Shown: positions 10,184 to 18,786 of the stretch, one piece after another
Numbering within the stretch: position 1 is the first letter of the stretch
Layout: every line of letters starts with the position of its first letter
NCBI RefSeq assembly: GCF_947495965.1
Contig: NZ_CANMBB010000006.1
Location: forward strand, 62,001-126,000
Direction of reading: 5' to 3'
Length of the DNA stretch: 64,000 nt
Source of the DNA: an uncultured Maribacter sp.
GTDB taxonomy: Bacteria; Bacteroidota; Bacteroidia; Flavobacteriales; Flavobacteriaceae
Made by a program: the position numbers and the translations under genes
The notes under the pieces: model-generated
Seen by the model: only the letters and a program-made list of their open reading frames with translations
The model's database searches: none
Told to the model about the DNA's origin: nothing

Positions 10184-11152
10184 TTACTCTTTATTGTTAT
10201 CTGGATTAAAAATGTGGTTCACCCATTCTTTTCCCCAATCTGTTATTTCCTGTTCTGTATATATTTCTGGAAAAAATATTACTTTTTGAAAACTTGGTGG
10301 TAAATATTTTTTCCAATTTGTTCCTCCTGTTGCATCTATGGCTTCTTTCTCCTTATGTAAATACCTATGCGCAGAGCCCATATGCATTAATGGCCAATTT
10401 ACATTTGCATTTAAGTCTAACGTTTTTAATGCTTTAACTAGCTCGTTATTGTTTTGGTCTTCTTTAGAAAGCTGTAAGTATTTATCATATATAGTACTGT
10501 TATGAACTTGCTTTGCTATTCTTATTAAGCGTGGAGTATACCTGTACTCAAACTGTTTTAAGGTTAATGTCTTTTCTCCTGTTTCTTTGTCTATCGCTCC
10601 TTTTTTCCAATATATAGTTTCATACAATTCTTCTATAGTATTTTCTGAAGAAAAAAGCTCTCTTTGGGTATGATGCACTAAATTATGCATTGGAGTTGCA
10701 TAAAGCTCTATCATCCTATATTGTGCAGATTGAAAGCCACTCGCTGGCAATAATGCCATTCTGTATTTTAAAAATTGCTCTCTTTCCATTCCTTTAATCA
10801 TGATACTAAAGGATGATATTAAAGCTTTGTAATAATTATTTATTCTATTAGCCTTATCAATAAAAAAAGAAACGCTTAGAGACTTATCGTCCACCAATTG
10901 TTTCTGTTCGTGTAGTATTAATTTAAAATATAATTCGGTAATCTGATGATACATTATAAAAATCTCTTCATCAGGAAAATATGTTTTGGGAACCTGTAAA
11001 CTTAAAAGTGTATCTAAATGTATATAATCCCAATAAGTTAAATAACGTTGGTAAAGCAAACCATCTAAATAAGCGCTAAGATCTTGGCCAGAATCTTTAT
11101 ATTTTTCTTGTAGTTTTTTTATTTGAGACTCTATCTGCTCGTTATTCTCCAT
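10184..11152 (-). CDS. tryptophan 2,3-dioxygenase family protein
   Basis: 322 residues matching haem-dependent tryptophan 2,3-dioxygenase, which opens the indole ring to N-formylkynurenine. Visible are YLTYWDYIHLDTLLSLQ (38-53), DEEIFIMYHQITELYFKL (61-78) with the distal His69, and a C-terminal LMHMGSAHRYLH (255-266) followed by ATGGTNW (274-280), equivalent to the GTGGT substrate loop of classical enzymes. His257 is the likely haem ligand; the spacing to the loop looks about four residues longer than in the Xanthomonas enzyme as I remember it. It lies between DUF3108 and the M23 lipoprotein in an operon. Other kynurenine genes are not adjacent; HaaO is at 52675. Confidence 0.88.
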   Translation of the reverse strand: MENNEQIESQIKKLQEKYKDSGQDLSAYLDGLLYQRYLTYWDYIHLDTLLSLQVPKTYFPDEEIFIMYHQITELYFKLILHEQKQLVDDKSLSVSFFIDKANRINNYYKALISSFSIMIKGMEREQFLKYRMALLPASGFQSAQYRMIELYATPMHNLVHHTQRELFSSENTIEELYETIYWKKGAIDKETGEKTLTLKQFEYRYTPRLIRIAKQVHNSTIYDKYLQLSKEDQNNNELVKALKTLDLNANVNWPLMHMGSAHRYLHKEKEAIDATGGTNWKKYLPPSFQKVIFFPEIYTEQEITDWGKEWVNHIFNPDNNKE

Positions 11153-11159
11153 TATTAAG

Positions 11160-11939
11160 TTAGTCCATTATTATTTTAAACTGGTGTTTAAGACCATTAT
11201 ACCCATCTAAATCTGCCTTTATAGAACCAACTGCAATGTCTGCTTTTATTCTAATTGGTATTCTATTATCATCATTAGACACCCAAAGAGATAAACTTTC
11301 TTGCTCTTTAAATATTCTTCCTGACTGTACTAAAGGTCTAAATTTTAGACACTCTACCTTTCCGTATTTTGTCTTAACCACTTCTTTTCCAAGATACTTT
11401 AATTTAAAATTAAAAACACCGTCATCATCAAACAACATTTTTAATGTAATTGCTTCTCCTTTTACTAAATCTTGAACATTGTAATTGTTTCTAAGGTAAT
11501 AAAAAGCAGATATTAAATCTTGTATACTATCTTGAAGGTCAAAATTAAGCTTTTTCTTGTTCTTTTTATCGTTTAATAATGCCTTATCTTTCTTATAATC
11601 AAAATTTATCTCAACATCTTTCTTATAACCTCCCTCATTAATTTTACGAACAAAACGGTATGGCTTTCCATCTTTTTTATCAAAATAACTTTCATAGGTA
11701 TCATCCACTTTAAAAAATACACTTGCAAAACCTGTAGTTTCTCCATGAGCTACAACATGGTATACTGGTTTATTATTTATAGTACTATTTTTAACTTGTA
11801 AAGTGGCGTAACTAGCATTTAAAAAGCCATAATGCATTCGAAATTTAAGCCACTCTCCTGATTTAAATGAAGATTTTTGATTTTGTGCGTTACTAAATAA
11901 ACTTATGAATAAGAAAAATAAGAATATAATTTTTTTCAT
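11160..11939 (-). CDS. DUF3108 domain-containing exported protein
   Basis: 259 residues, with a signal peptide of about 18 residues (FFLFISLFSNAQ) and then an all-beta protein: FKSGEWLKFRMHYGFLNASYATLQV near the start and a conserved KYGKVECLKFRPLVQSGRIF late. This is the pattern of DUF3108, predicted periplasmic or outer-membrane proteins of unknown function related to lipid-binding beta folds. It is the first gene of the operon that continues with the tryptophan dioxygenase gene after 7 bases. The 320 bases upstream hold the candidate small RNA and the promoter region of this operon. Confidence 0.8.
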   Translation of the reverse strand: MKKIIFLFFLFISLFSNAQNQKSSFKSGEWLKFRMHYGFLNASYATLQVKNSTINNKPVYHVVAHGETTGFASVFFKVDDTYESYFDKKDGKPYRFVRKINEGGYKKDVEINFDYKKDKALLNDKKNKKKLNFDLQDSIQDLISAFYYLRNNYNVQDLVKGEAITLKMLFDDDGVFNFKLKYLGKEVVKTKYGKVECLKFRPLVQSGRIFKEQESLSLWVSNDDNRIPIRIKADIAVGSIKADLDGYNGLKHQFKIIMD

Positions 11940-12035
11940 AACCTAATAGTTGTTTAAAACATTAAAATTACTAATTAGTAGTAATAAATGTGTGTTAGTA
12001 ACAATTACTTAAACAAAATTTGTTCCAAAGTATTG

Positions 12036-12140
12036 TATAAAAAAAGCCCAGTTTTAAAACTGGGCTTTTCCTAAATAACCAACCAAACTTTAAATTATGA
12101 AAAACCAATACTTAAAGTTATAAGGGAACCACCCCTTATG
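12036..12140 (-). ncRNA. candidate small RNA with 5' hairpin and terminator
   Basis: A free-standing transcription unit is readable on the minus strand with no long frame. A promoter-like TTG (12176-12178), 22-base spacer and TACATTTG (12146-12153) point to a start near 12140. Exactly there begins a 7-bp stem (12133-12139 with 12120-12126). A single-stranded linker with TTTGGTTGGTTATTTAG (12087-12071) follows, then a perfect 28-base palindrome (12042-12069) with a T run, a strong intrinsic terminator. Expected size is about 105 nt. It lies between the patatin gene stop (12263) and the DUF3108 gene start (11939). Alternatively this is only the 3' untranslated region of the patatin transcript. 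Confidence 0.5.
12042..12069 (-). terminator. perfect palindromic terminator of the candidate small RNA
   Basis: Every base of 12042-12069 pairs (14 + 14 bases, core GCCCAG/CTGGGC), and the minus strand continues with T residues. It would also stop readthrough from the patatin gene. Confidence 0.85.
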
Positions 12141-12145
12141 CTATA

Positions 12146-12178
12146 CAAATGTAGTATATACTAGTTCTACAACAGCAA
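12146..12178 (-). promoter_or_regulatory. candidate promoter for the small RNA
   Basis: TACATTTG at 12146-12153 matches the Bacteroidota -7 box TAnnTTTG. A TTG at 12176-12178 lies 22 bases upstream, inside the 17-23 base range described for Flavobacterium; a second TTG is 16 bases away. Confidence 0.5.
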
Positions 12179-12262
12179 GCTTTAACTTACTTTAACTATT
12201 ACATTAACACTTATTGGTATTTAACCTATAATTTTATATTTTTTTTAAGAAAAAAGGGGTTG

Positions 12263-14512
12263 TTAAAACCAGTATCCTACACTTATAAACAGATTACTCT
12301 TTTTTACTTCTGGAGACCAAGAATACATTAATTGGATTGGACCTACGAAAGAATCTAAACCATACCCTATACCATAGCCAGAAAAATTTGGTGTCGTAAA
12401 CCATTCTCCTGTTCTAAAAATATCATCCTCGACATTAGAATAATTACATGCAAACATAAAATGATTTTTAGCTGCAAATTCATAGTCTAATTTTGCGTAA
12501 GCTTTTACAAAACTATTCCCTGGTAGGCTTAAAAAATCGTACCCAATAAAAGGAGTAAAACTATTAATTGTACTAGCCCCAAAACCTCCTAAAACAAAAT
12601 CGAAAGTTGATACTTTAGAAGTACCCAGTTTAAAACCTCCTTCTGTTTCTATATTTAGTGCTAAGTTTTTAATTATAGGAATAGCTACTCCTATTTTTGC
12701 TTTAGATATTGAAAATTCTTTAAAATTGTTATTATAGTCTGATGACCAAGGGTAAAAATGAAAATCGCCATTAAAATATACTCCTTTTTTAGGGAAATAT
12801 TTATTGTCATACGTATCATACGTTAATTGACTATAGGCACTTAAAAAAGTACTTTTTTCAAAAAAGGTTCTTCTATCTTTAGAATTTGCGGTACTATCTA
12901 TACTTGCGAGAGTTCTAGAGCTATATTTTATAAATTTATGTTCTACACCTAATGTAAACGCTAATTCGTCTTTTAAGACTGTTTGTACATATATTTGATT
13001 TGTTAAATCTGTTACATCTAAATTAATTCTATTAACATTAGTTATACCAGGAATATCATAATTTTCATTTATTAGACTAAAATCTATTTCTTCTTCAAAA
13101 GCATTGAATCTAGAGTTAACCCCAAAACTCCAATAACTACCTTTATCTATATAATACTGCATATTATAACGCACATTATCTCCCAAAATAAAATCAAAAG
13201 AAGCTACATCATCTCTTGTTAAAAAATTCTTTCTGGTAAGGTTAATTATTGCTGCACTTTTATAGAGATCGTCATAATGAGCTCCTAAACGAATAAAGGT
13301 TTTAGTCTTCTTTTCTTCTAAATTTAAAATGAGGTCTTCTCCAATGCCGTTTTCTAAAAGTTTATATCTATTTGTTTGAAAGTTTCCTGTTGCTGATAAA
13401 TTTAAAATTCCTTTTTGTAAGTCTGCAAAGGTTATTTCCTTACCTAAAGGGAATCTTAACTTCCCTTTTACATATCCTCTTGAATAATTATTATTACCAT
13501 CAATAATTAGTCTACTAATTATTAATGTATCCTTTATAGTTGTTTTAGAAATACCTTTTTTTCTAATTTTTTGATTAAACGCAATTGTTTTTAATTCCGA
13601 ATATTTTTGAATTGCAGCGGTTTCCCCAGTTTTTATAATTGCATCTCCTTCATTAAAATCTAACACAGAATACTCTCCTATTTTTGGTTTTATATAAATA
13701 GTAGTCTCTTCAGATTTTTTTTTCATGTCTGTAGCTACTCTAAAATTATTTATCTGTGATAAAATTTCTGTTGCAGAAATAAGTTCTTCTTTGCTAGATA
13801 AACCGTGTTGTACATCTACACCAATTACAACATTTGCTCCTAATTTTTTTACTTGATCTATTGGGTAATTATTTACAATACCACCATCTATTAACGTTTT
13901 ATCTCCTATTCTTGTTGGCTCAAAAAGGGAGGGGAGTGTACCACTAGCCATTATTGCTTCAGGTAAATATCCTTTATCTAAAATTACTTCTTCTCCCGTT
14001 TCTACATTTGTTGCAATACATACAAATGGTTTTGGTAATTTTTTAAAATCATTAATATCTTTTACATGGTACAATAGGCGTACCAACTCATTATAAATAT
14101 TTTGTCCTCCAGAATATGCAGCAGGAACTGTTATCTTAAATTTATTAAATGGTAATGTTAAAATATAACGCTCAGAATCTTCTTTTTCATAAAACGTTTT
14201 TGCACTTCTTGGTAAATTATCTTGAATAAAGCTCCCAAAATCTATATTTCTAAAAATAGAGTCTAACTCAGTGGCAGAATAACCCGAGGCATATAATGCA
14301 CCAACAATTGCCCCCATACTTGTACCGCTAATATAATCTACATGTACTCCTGCTTCTTCAATAATTTTTAATGCGCCAATATGAGCCATTCCTTTTGCTC
14401 CGCCACCACTTAAAACTAGGCCTACTTTTACATCTTTTTGTACTGCTAAGTTCTGCGCATTTACAAAAAAAGTAAATAATATTGCTGCTATTGTTATTAG
14501 TAACTTAGGCAT
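12263..14512 (-). CDS. patatin-like phospholipase fused to an outer-membrane beta-barrel
   Basis: 749 residues. A signal peptide (1-20, ending FVNAQ) precedes a patatin domain (about 28-230) with oxyanion motif GGGAKG (36-41), nucleophile elbow GTSMG (Ser65) and catalytic Asp in LIDGGIVNNYP. A POTRA-like stretch follows (about 310-380), then a BamA/surface-antigen-type barrel ending in VGYWF. The order signal-patatin-POTRA-barrel is that of type Vd (PlpD-like) autotransporters, so the lipase domain is probably displayed or released at the cell surface; whether it is cleaved is unknown. It follows uvrC by 11 bases and is probably co-transcribed. Confidence 0.92.
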   Translation of the reverse strand: MPKLLITIAAILFTFFVNAQNLAVQKDVKVGLVLSGGGAKGMAHIGALKIIEEAGVHVDYISGTSMGAIVGALYASGYSATELDSIFRNIDFGSFIQDNLPRSAKTFYEKEDSERYILTLPFNKFKITVPAAYSGGQNIYNELVRLLYHVKDINDFKKLPKPFVCIATNVETGEEVILDKGYLPEAIMASGTLPSLFEPTRIGDKTLIDGGIVNNYPIDQVKKLGANVVIGVDVQHGLSSKEELISATEILSQINNFRVATDMKKKSEETTIYIKPKIGEYSVLDFNEGDAIIKTGETAAIQKYSELKTIAFNQKIRKKGISKTTIKDTLIISRLIIDGNNNYSRGYVKGKLRFPLGKEITFADLQKGILNLSATGNFQTNRYKLLENGIGEDLILNLEEKKTKTFIRLGAHYDDLYKSAAIINLTRKNFLTRDDVASFDFILGDNVRYNMQYYIDKGSYWSFGVNSRFNAFEEEIDFSLINENYDIPGITNVNRINLDVTDLTNQIYVQTVLKDELAFTLGVEHKFIKYSSRTLASIDSTANSKDRRTFFEKSTFLSAYSQLTYDTYDNKYFPKKGVYFNGDFHFYPWSSDYNNNFKEFSISKAKIGVAIPIIKNLALNIETEGGFKLGTSKVSTFDFVLGGFGASTINSFTPFIGYDFLSLPGNSFVKAYAKLDYEFAAKNHFMFACNYSNVEDDIFRTGEWFTTPNFSGYGIGYGLDSFVGPIQLMYSWSPEVKKSNLFISVGYWF

Positions 14513-14523
14513 ACCATATTAGA

Positions 14524-16320
14524 TTATTGTTTCGTATTAAAGGCTTCAAATATTTTCTTTGCTTTAGAAAAACCAACGTTTTCTGTTAACTTTTCTAAGG
14601 ATGCTTCTTTTACTCTTTTTACCGATTTAAATTCTTTTAGTAATTCTTCTATCGTTTTTTTTCCTATACCTTCTATATTTTCTAACTCAGAGTTTATTGC
14701 GGCTTTACTTCTTTTATTTCTATGAAAAGTAATTCCAAACCTATGGGCTTCATTTCTTAGTTGTTGAATAATTTTTAAACTTTCAGATTTCTTATCTAAG
14801 TATAAAGGTATTGGATCTTCTGGAAAATAAATCTCTTCTAGTCTTTTTGCTATTCCTATAATTGCAATTTTTCCTCTTAAACCTAACACGTCTAAACTTT
14901 TTAAAGCAGAAGATAGTTGCCCTTTACCACCATCTATAACTATTAACTGCGGCAGAGGTTCTCCTTCTGAAACTAATCTTTTATATCGTCTATAAACAAC
15001 TTCTTCCATAGAGCCAAAATCATCTGGCCCCTCTACTGTTTTAATATTATAATGTCTGTATTCTTTTTTAGATGGCTTACCATTTTTAAAAACTACACAT
15101 GCAGCAACTGGATGTGTTCCCTGTATATTACTATTATCAAAACATTCTATATGCCTGGGCTCTTCAGAAAGACGAATGTCTTTTTTCATTTGGCCCATTA
15201 ATCTATTTGTGTGCCTATCTGGGTCAATTATTTTTATTTGATTAAAACGCTCCTTTCTATAATATTTAGCATTTCGTTCAGATAACTCTAGTATCCTTTT
15301 TTTGTCCCCTAATTTTGGCACTGTAATCTTTAATTCTGGTGCAACTTCTATTTTAAAAGGTAAATAAAGTTCTCTTGTAACTAAATTAAAACGTTGTCTT
15401 ATTTCTATAATAGCTAAAAGCAAAAGCTCGGCATCTGTCTCATTTAGTTTTTTCTTAAGCTCCATAGTGTGGGATCTAATAATTGCTCCATGAGAAAGTT
15501 GTAAGAAGTTTACATATGCAAAAGCTTCATCAGAAATTATAGAAAATACATCTACATTATTAATCTTAGGGTTTACCACTGTAGACTTAGATTGGTAGTT
15601 TTCTAAAACTTCTATCTTTTCTTTTATTGCTTGTGCCTCTTCATATCGCATTTCCTTAGCCATTTTTACCATTTGACTTTTAAAATAATGCAATGATGTT
15701 TTAAAATTACCTTTAAGAATTTCTTTAATATCTTTTATTTGCTGGTTATAATCCTCTAAAGATTGATATCCTTCACATGGTCCCTTGCAATTTCCTAAAT
15801 GGTACTCTAAACATACTTTATACTTTCCTGCCTCAATTTTTTCTTTAGAAAGGTCATAGTTACAAGTACGAAGAGGATAAACACTTTTAATTAAGTCTAA
15901 TAAAGTCTTTACTGTAAAAGTACTTGTGTAAGGTCCAAAATAAGCAGACCCATCTTTTATTAATCTTCTTGTACTAAATATTCTGGGAAATCGTTCATTT
16001 TTAATACAAATCCACGGATAGGTTTTATCATCTTTCAATAAAACATTATACCTAGGTCTATATTTTTTAATTAAATTGTTTTCTAACAAGAGAGCATCAG
16101 ATTCTGTAGATACAACTATATGCTTTATACTCCTTATTTTTTTTACTAATACTTTAGTCTTACCATTATCATGTTTCTTATTAAAATAGGAAGAAACTCT
16201 TTTCTTTAAATTTTTTGCTTTTCCTATATACAGAATCTTATCTTCCTCGTCATAAAATTGATACACCCCAGGGCTTTTAGGAATTGTACTTAATTGTATT
16301 TTTATGGGAATATGAGACAT
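14524..16320 (-). CDS. uvrC: excinuclease ABC subunit C
   Basis: 598 residues, the usual UvrC length. It makes the 3' and 5' incisions in nucleotide-excision repair with UvrA and UvrB. Domains in order are an N-terminal GIY-YIG nuclease (SPGVYQFYDEEDKILYIGKA, 12-31), a Cys-rich stretch (CNYDLS...CLEYHLGNCKGPC), a UVR domain that binds UvrB (about 210-245), the RNase H-like C-terminal nuclease (ECFDNSNIQG, VIDGGKGQL) and tandem helix-hairpin-helix motifs at the end (LENIEGIGKKTIEELL). The patatin gene follows after 11 bases on the same strand. Confidence 0.97.
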   Translation of the reverse strand: MSHIPIKIQLSTIPKSPGVYQFYDEEDKILYIGKAKNLKKRVSSYFNKKHDNGKTKVLVKKIRSIKHIVVSTESDALLLENNLIKKYRPRYNVLLKDDKTYPWICIKNERFPRIFSTRRLIKDGSAYFGPYTSTFTVKTLLDLIKSVYPLRTCNYDLSKEKIEAGKYKVCLEYHLGNCKGPCEGYQSLEDYNQQIKDIKEILKGNFKTSLHYFKSQMVKMAKEMRYEEAQAIKEKIEVLENYQSKSTVVNPKINNVDVFSIISDEAFAYVNFLQLSHGAIIRSHTMELKKKLNETDAELLLLAIIEIRQRFNLVTRELYLPFKIEVAPELKITVPKLGDKKRILELSERNAKYYRKERFNQIKIIDPDRHTNRLMGQMKKDIRLSEEPRHIECFDNSNIQGTHPVAACVVFKNGKPSKKEYRHYNIKTVEGPDDFGSMEEVVYRRYKRLVSEGEPLPQLIVIDGGKGQLSSALKSLDVLGLRGKIAIIGIAKRLEEIYFPEDPIPLYLDKKSESLKIIQQLRNEAHRFGITFHRNKRSKAAINSELENIEGIGKKTIEELLKEFKSVKRVKEASLEKLTENVGFSKAKKIFEAFNTKQ

Positions 16321-16663
16321 GAAATAACAAGATTATTGGCCTTTTTTAAAGTATGGTTAAATTACTATGTTTTTTAAATAATAACTATCTATTTCAACTT
16401 TTTTTAACTCTGTCCTATTTAGGAAAACCAAGTTTCCAATATTATTAAATTCTTGATTTACGAAGGTCAATATTTTTATATTGTTATTTTTTTAATATAA
16501 AATTGTATAAAATGTTAAAAACGGTTTTTGCAAGAAAAAGCTTTTTTTAATGCCTTTTAAGAAAATTGTTTTGTAATTAATTGATTATCAATTTTTTAAA
16601 TGTAATAATTACATTTTTATGTTAAGCAAATATTTCTTTTATGTAAACCGTTTTTGTTAAAAT

Positions 16664-16695
16664 GTGCATTTCATCGATATAAAAGTGTATTTCAT
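16664..16695 (+). repeat. 11-bp direct repeat with 21-bp period, candidate operator
   Basis: GTGCATTTCAT (16664-16674) and GTGTATTTCAT (16685-16695) differ at one base and start 21 bp apart, two helical turns, so both copies face the same side of the DNA. That geometry is typical of LytTR-type response-regulator sites, although the repeat sequence itself does not identify the protein. It lies 57 bases before the micro-ORF at 16752. Confidence 0.5.
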
Positions 16696-16704
16696 GGGTA
16701 ATAT

Positions 16705-16718
16705 GTAAAATATTTTAC
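16705..16718. promoter_or_regulatory. 14-bp perfect palindrome
   Basis: GTAAAATATTTTAC is fully self-complementary, sits 9 bases downstream of the direct repeat and 33 bases before the micro-ORF start. It could be a dimeric repressor site or AT-rich chance. Confidence 0.3.
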
Positions 16719-16751
16719 CTATTTTTAAAACATCAAAAAACCCGAAAAAGC

Positions 16752-16838
16752 ATGGACAGCTACATAATTACTTTAGGAACTTACTTAATATTAATGTTAT
16801 TTTTTAAGGTGTTTTACGCATCTTCTGTAAAAGAATAA
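16752..16838 (+). CDS. possible 28-residue membrane peptide
   Basis: ATG at 16752 opens a 28-codon frame ending in TAA at 16838. The product begins MDSYIITLGTYLILMLFF and ends KVFYASSVKE: a hydrophobic stretch of about 15 residues (5-19) with one acidic residue before and a basic tail after, the shape of a single-pass micro-protein. GAAAAAG just upstream could serve as a purine-rich ribosome site. It is far shorter than usual annotation cut-offs. Support comes from the hydrophobic pattern and the operator-like repeats in front; a chance frame remains possible. The next gene on the same strand starts 46 bases later. Confidence 0.35.
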   Translation: MDSYIITLGTYLILMLFFKVFYASSVKE

Positions 16839-16884
16839 TATTATAATAAGTACACTTACGTAAACTTAAAATCAACTTTTATAT

Positions 16885-17448
16885 ATGTTGAAAAAAGATT
16901 TACGTACCTTATATTTAAACAAAAGACTTCAATATTCTACACAGTCTTTACAAAGCAAAAGCTTAATAATTTCTAATAATATATTAGAGTTACCTATATG
17001 GAGTTATACCAACTACCATATATTTTTACCTATTGATACTAAAAATGAAATAGACACTAGTTATATATTGTCTATTTTACATGGTAAAGATAAAAACGTT
17101 ATTATTCCTAAAATGTTTACAAGCAACAGTTTAGAAAACTATTTACTTACAGATAACACTACATTAAAAAAAAATAAATGGGGAGTTCCAGAACCTATAG
17201 ATGGTATTAAGATAGAACCTTCTTCTATTGATGTTGTATTTGTGCCTCTCTTAGCTTTTGATAAAAAAGGGAATAGAGTAGGTTATGGAAAAGGCTATTA
17301 TGATAATTTTTTAAATAACTGCAAACCTGATGTTCTAAAAATTGGACTTTCTCTTTTTGAAGCTGAGGAACAAATTACAGATGTATATGAAAATGATATT
17401 CCGATAGACTATTGCGTTACACCAAAAAAAACATATATTTTTAAGTAA
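16885..17448 (+). CDS. 5-formyltetrahydrofolate cyclo-ligase
   Basis: 187 residues. It converts 5-formyl-tetrahydrofolate to 5,10-methenyl-tetrahydrofolate with ATP, salvaging folate. Family landmarks are the basic N-terminus with KKDLRTLYLNKR, the central WGVPEP, and the signature DKKGNRVGYGKGYYDNFL near 135-152, which holds the ATP and folate site. Length matches bacterial YgfA/FthC. The ATG at 16885 is the only sensible start. It is convergent with lspA, with 29 bases between the stops. Confidence 0.95.
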   Translation: MLKKDLRTLYLNKRLQYSTQSLQSKSLIISNNILELPIWSYTNYHIFLPIDTKNEIDTSYILSILHGKDKNVIIPKMFTSNSLENYLLTDNTTLKKNKWGVPEPIDGIKIEPSSIDVVFVPLLAFDKKGNRVGYGKGYYDNFLNNCKPDVLKIGLSLFEAEEQITDVYENDIPIDYCVTPKKTYIFK

Positions 17449-17477
17449 ATCTCTATTATCGAGTAGTTTCAGAAAAA

Positions 17478-18119
17478 CTACTCTTCTGTGGTTTTATTTT
17501 CTTCTGCGTTTTCTCCAAAAGCTTTTTTATTAAAAACTAATAAAATACCTACTCCTGTACTAATTGCGGTATCTGCAATATTAAAAACAGGCTCAAAAAA
17601 ACGAAAATTATCACCTCCAAAATAAGGAATCCATTCTGGCAAAGTAGTATCTACCATTGGAAAATAAAGCATATCTACCACTTTTCCGTAAAAAAAGCCT
17701 CCATATGGTTCATTAGAGAACAAAGTTGCTACTTGATTGTAGCTATCATTAAAAATTACTCCGTAAAACAAGGAGTCTAAAATATTTCCTAAAGCGCCAG
17801 AAAAAATACAAGAAACGGCAATTATTAGTGTATTAGAAGCTCCTTTTCTTATTACGTCATATAACCAATACCCAATGCCCGTAATTGCAAAAAGCCTAAA
17901 GACAGTTAAAATAAGTTTCCCTGTAGCATCCGAAACTGGTAGAATATCACTTAGTTTAGCTCCCCAAGCTGCCCCTTCATTTTCTATAAAAAGTACTTTA
18001 AACCAACTAAAAACCTCAACAGACTCTCCTAAAACAAAATTTGTCTTTATATAAATTTTACTAATCTGGTCTATTAAAAGTAAAATGAAAATTAGTAATA
18101 ATGACTTTTTTAAATTCAT
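17478..18119 (-). CDS. lspA: lipoprotein signal peptidase (signal peptidase II)
   Basis: 213 residues from the ATG at 18119 (MNLKKSLLLIF); a TTG seven codons upstream is less likely. An inner-membrane aspartyl protease that removes signal peptides from prolipoproteins. It has four hydrophobic segments, DQISKIYIK after the first, and the two catalytic Asp motifs GNILDSLFYG and FNIADTAIS. Between the two Asp motifs lies an insert of about 50 residues (NDSYNQVATLF to GGDNFRFF) absent from enterobacterial LspA but usual in Bacteroidota, explaining the length. Last gene of the ileS cluster; many substrates (lipobox proteins) are encoded in this window. Confidence 0.95.
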   Translation of the reverse strand: MNLKKSLLLIFILLLIDQISKIYIKTNFVLGESVEVFSWFKVLFIENEGAAWGAKLSDILPVSDATGKLILTVFRLFAITGIGYWLYDVIRKGASNTLIIAVSCIFSGALGNILDSLFYGVIFNDSYNQVATLFSNEPYGGFFYGKVVDMLYFPMVDTTLPEWIPYFGGDNFRFFEPVFNIADTAISTGVGILLVFNKKAFGENAEENKTTEE

Positions 18120-18151
18120 AATCTTATTTATAGACGGCAAAAATAGACATA

Positions 18152-18772
18152 TTATTTTACTTTATTTAACAAGATATTTCCTGTAATAGTTGTCAAATTA
18201 AAAAGGGTTTCTCCCTCTGGGAAATCCTCTTTTTTAATTTTTCCGTATTTACTATAGGTAATAAATTTACCTTGTTCATTTTTAACTATTATGTCTCCAC
18301 TTTTAGTTGTAACAAAAACATCTCCTGTTATAGTAGATAAGTTACATATACCGTCTTCTAAAGACACTCTTAAGCTTTTATAAGTACCAGAGGCTACTAT
18401 ATTGCTATTTGTCCCTAACAACAAAACATCTTTATCTTTAGGAAGCATAATTTTTAAAGCTATGGAGACCACTTTGTGAGCACTTAACTTATCATTTGGA
18501 CTAACAAAAACAGGTTGAAATTCTGTTTTTATACCAATAGAAGCGTCTCTTTCACTAACATTCAAAAGTAAATCTTTTTGATACTCTCCATCAATCAGAG
18601 CTTCTAAAATTACTTCGTTACCATCTGTTGTTACGACCTCTATTTTATAACAATTAGTAGCATCTATTTCTATAGTAGAAATAGCACTATTTAAAATGGA
18701 TTTCTTTACTACTTTCTGACTTATACCAATAAAGGAACAAAAAAGCAAAAGGGGGAAAATAAACTTTTTCAT
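18152..18772 (-). CDS. exported adhesin-like beta-repeat protein, function unknown
   Basis: 206 residues with a signal peptide (LLLFCSFIGIS, cleavage near 18). The C-terminal half (about 120-205) repeats short beta units such as YKSLRVSLEDGICNLSTITGDVFVTT and KSGDIIVKN, the right-handed beta pattern of DUF4097-like putative adhesins. The N-terminal half is not recognised. It lies between the DksA-like gene and lspA on the same strand with a hairpin in front (18787-18805) and 32 bases after, so it may be transcribed separately from ileS. Function unknown; the DUF4097 link is by pattern only. Confidence 0.6.
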   Translation of the reverse strand: MKKFIFPLLLFCSFIGISQKVVKKSILNSAISTIEIDATNCYKIEVVTTDGNEVILEALIDGEYQKDLLLNVSERDASIGIKTEFQPVFVSPNDKLSAHKVVSIALKIMLPKDKDVLLLGTNSNIVASGTYKSLRVSLEDGICNLSTITGDVFVTTKSGDIIVKNEQGKFITYSKYGKIKKEDFPEGETLFNLTTITGNILLNKVK

Positions 18773-18786
18773 GCTTAGTTATAAAG

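Larger units (their letters stand above)
16321..16751. other. AT-rich regulatory intergenic region upstream of a micro-ORF
   Basis: There is no protein frame of note in these 431 bases between uvrC and the small ORF at 16752. I see long T and A tracts, an inverted pair AAAACGGTTT (16518-16527) and AAACCGTTTT (16645-16654), the direct repeat at 16664-16695 and the palindrome at 16705-16718, the last two given as separate entries. It probably carries the uvrC promoter leftward and another rightward. Confidence 0.5.

Noticed and set aside
12097-12123. Plus-strand micro-frame MKNQYLKL preceding a G-rich hairpin, resembling a leader peptide
   Set aside because: No plus-strand gene follows to be attenuated; the same DNA reads better as a minus-strand RNA.
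17461-17483. 9-bp inverted repeat at the lspA stop as a terminator
   Set aside because: It overlaps the last lspA codons and has no T run on either strand; may be only a weak mRNA end structure.
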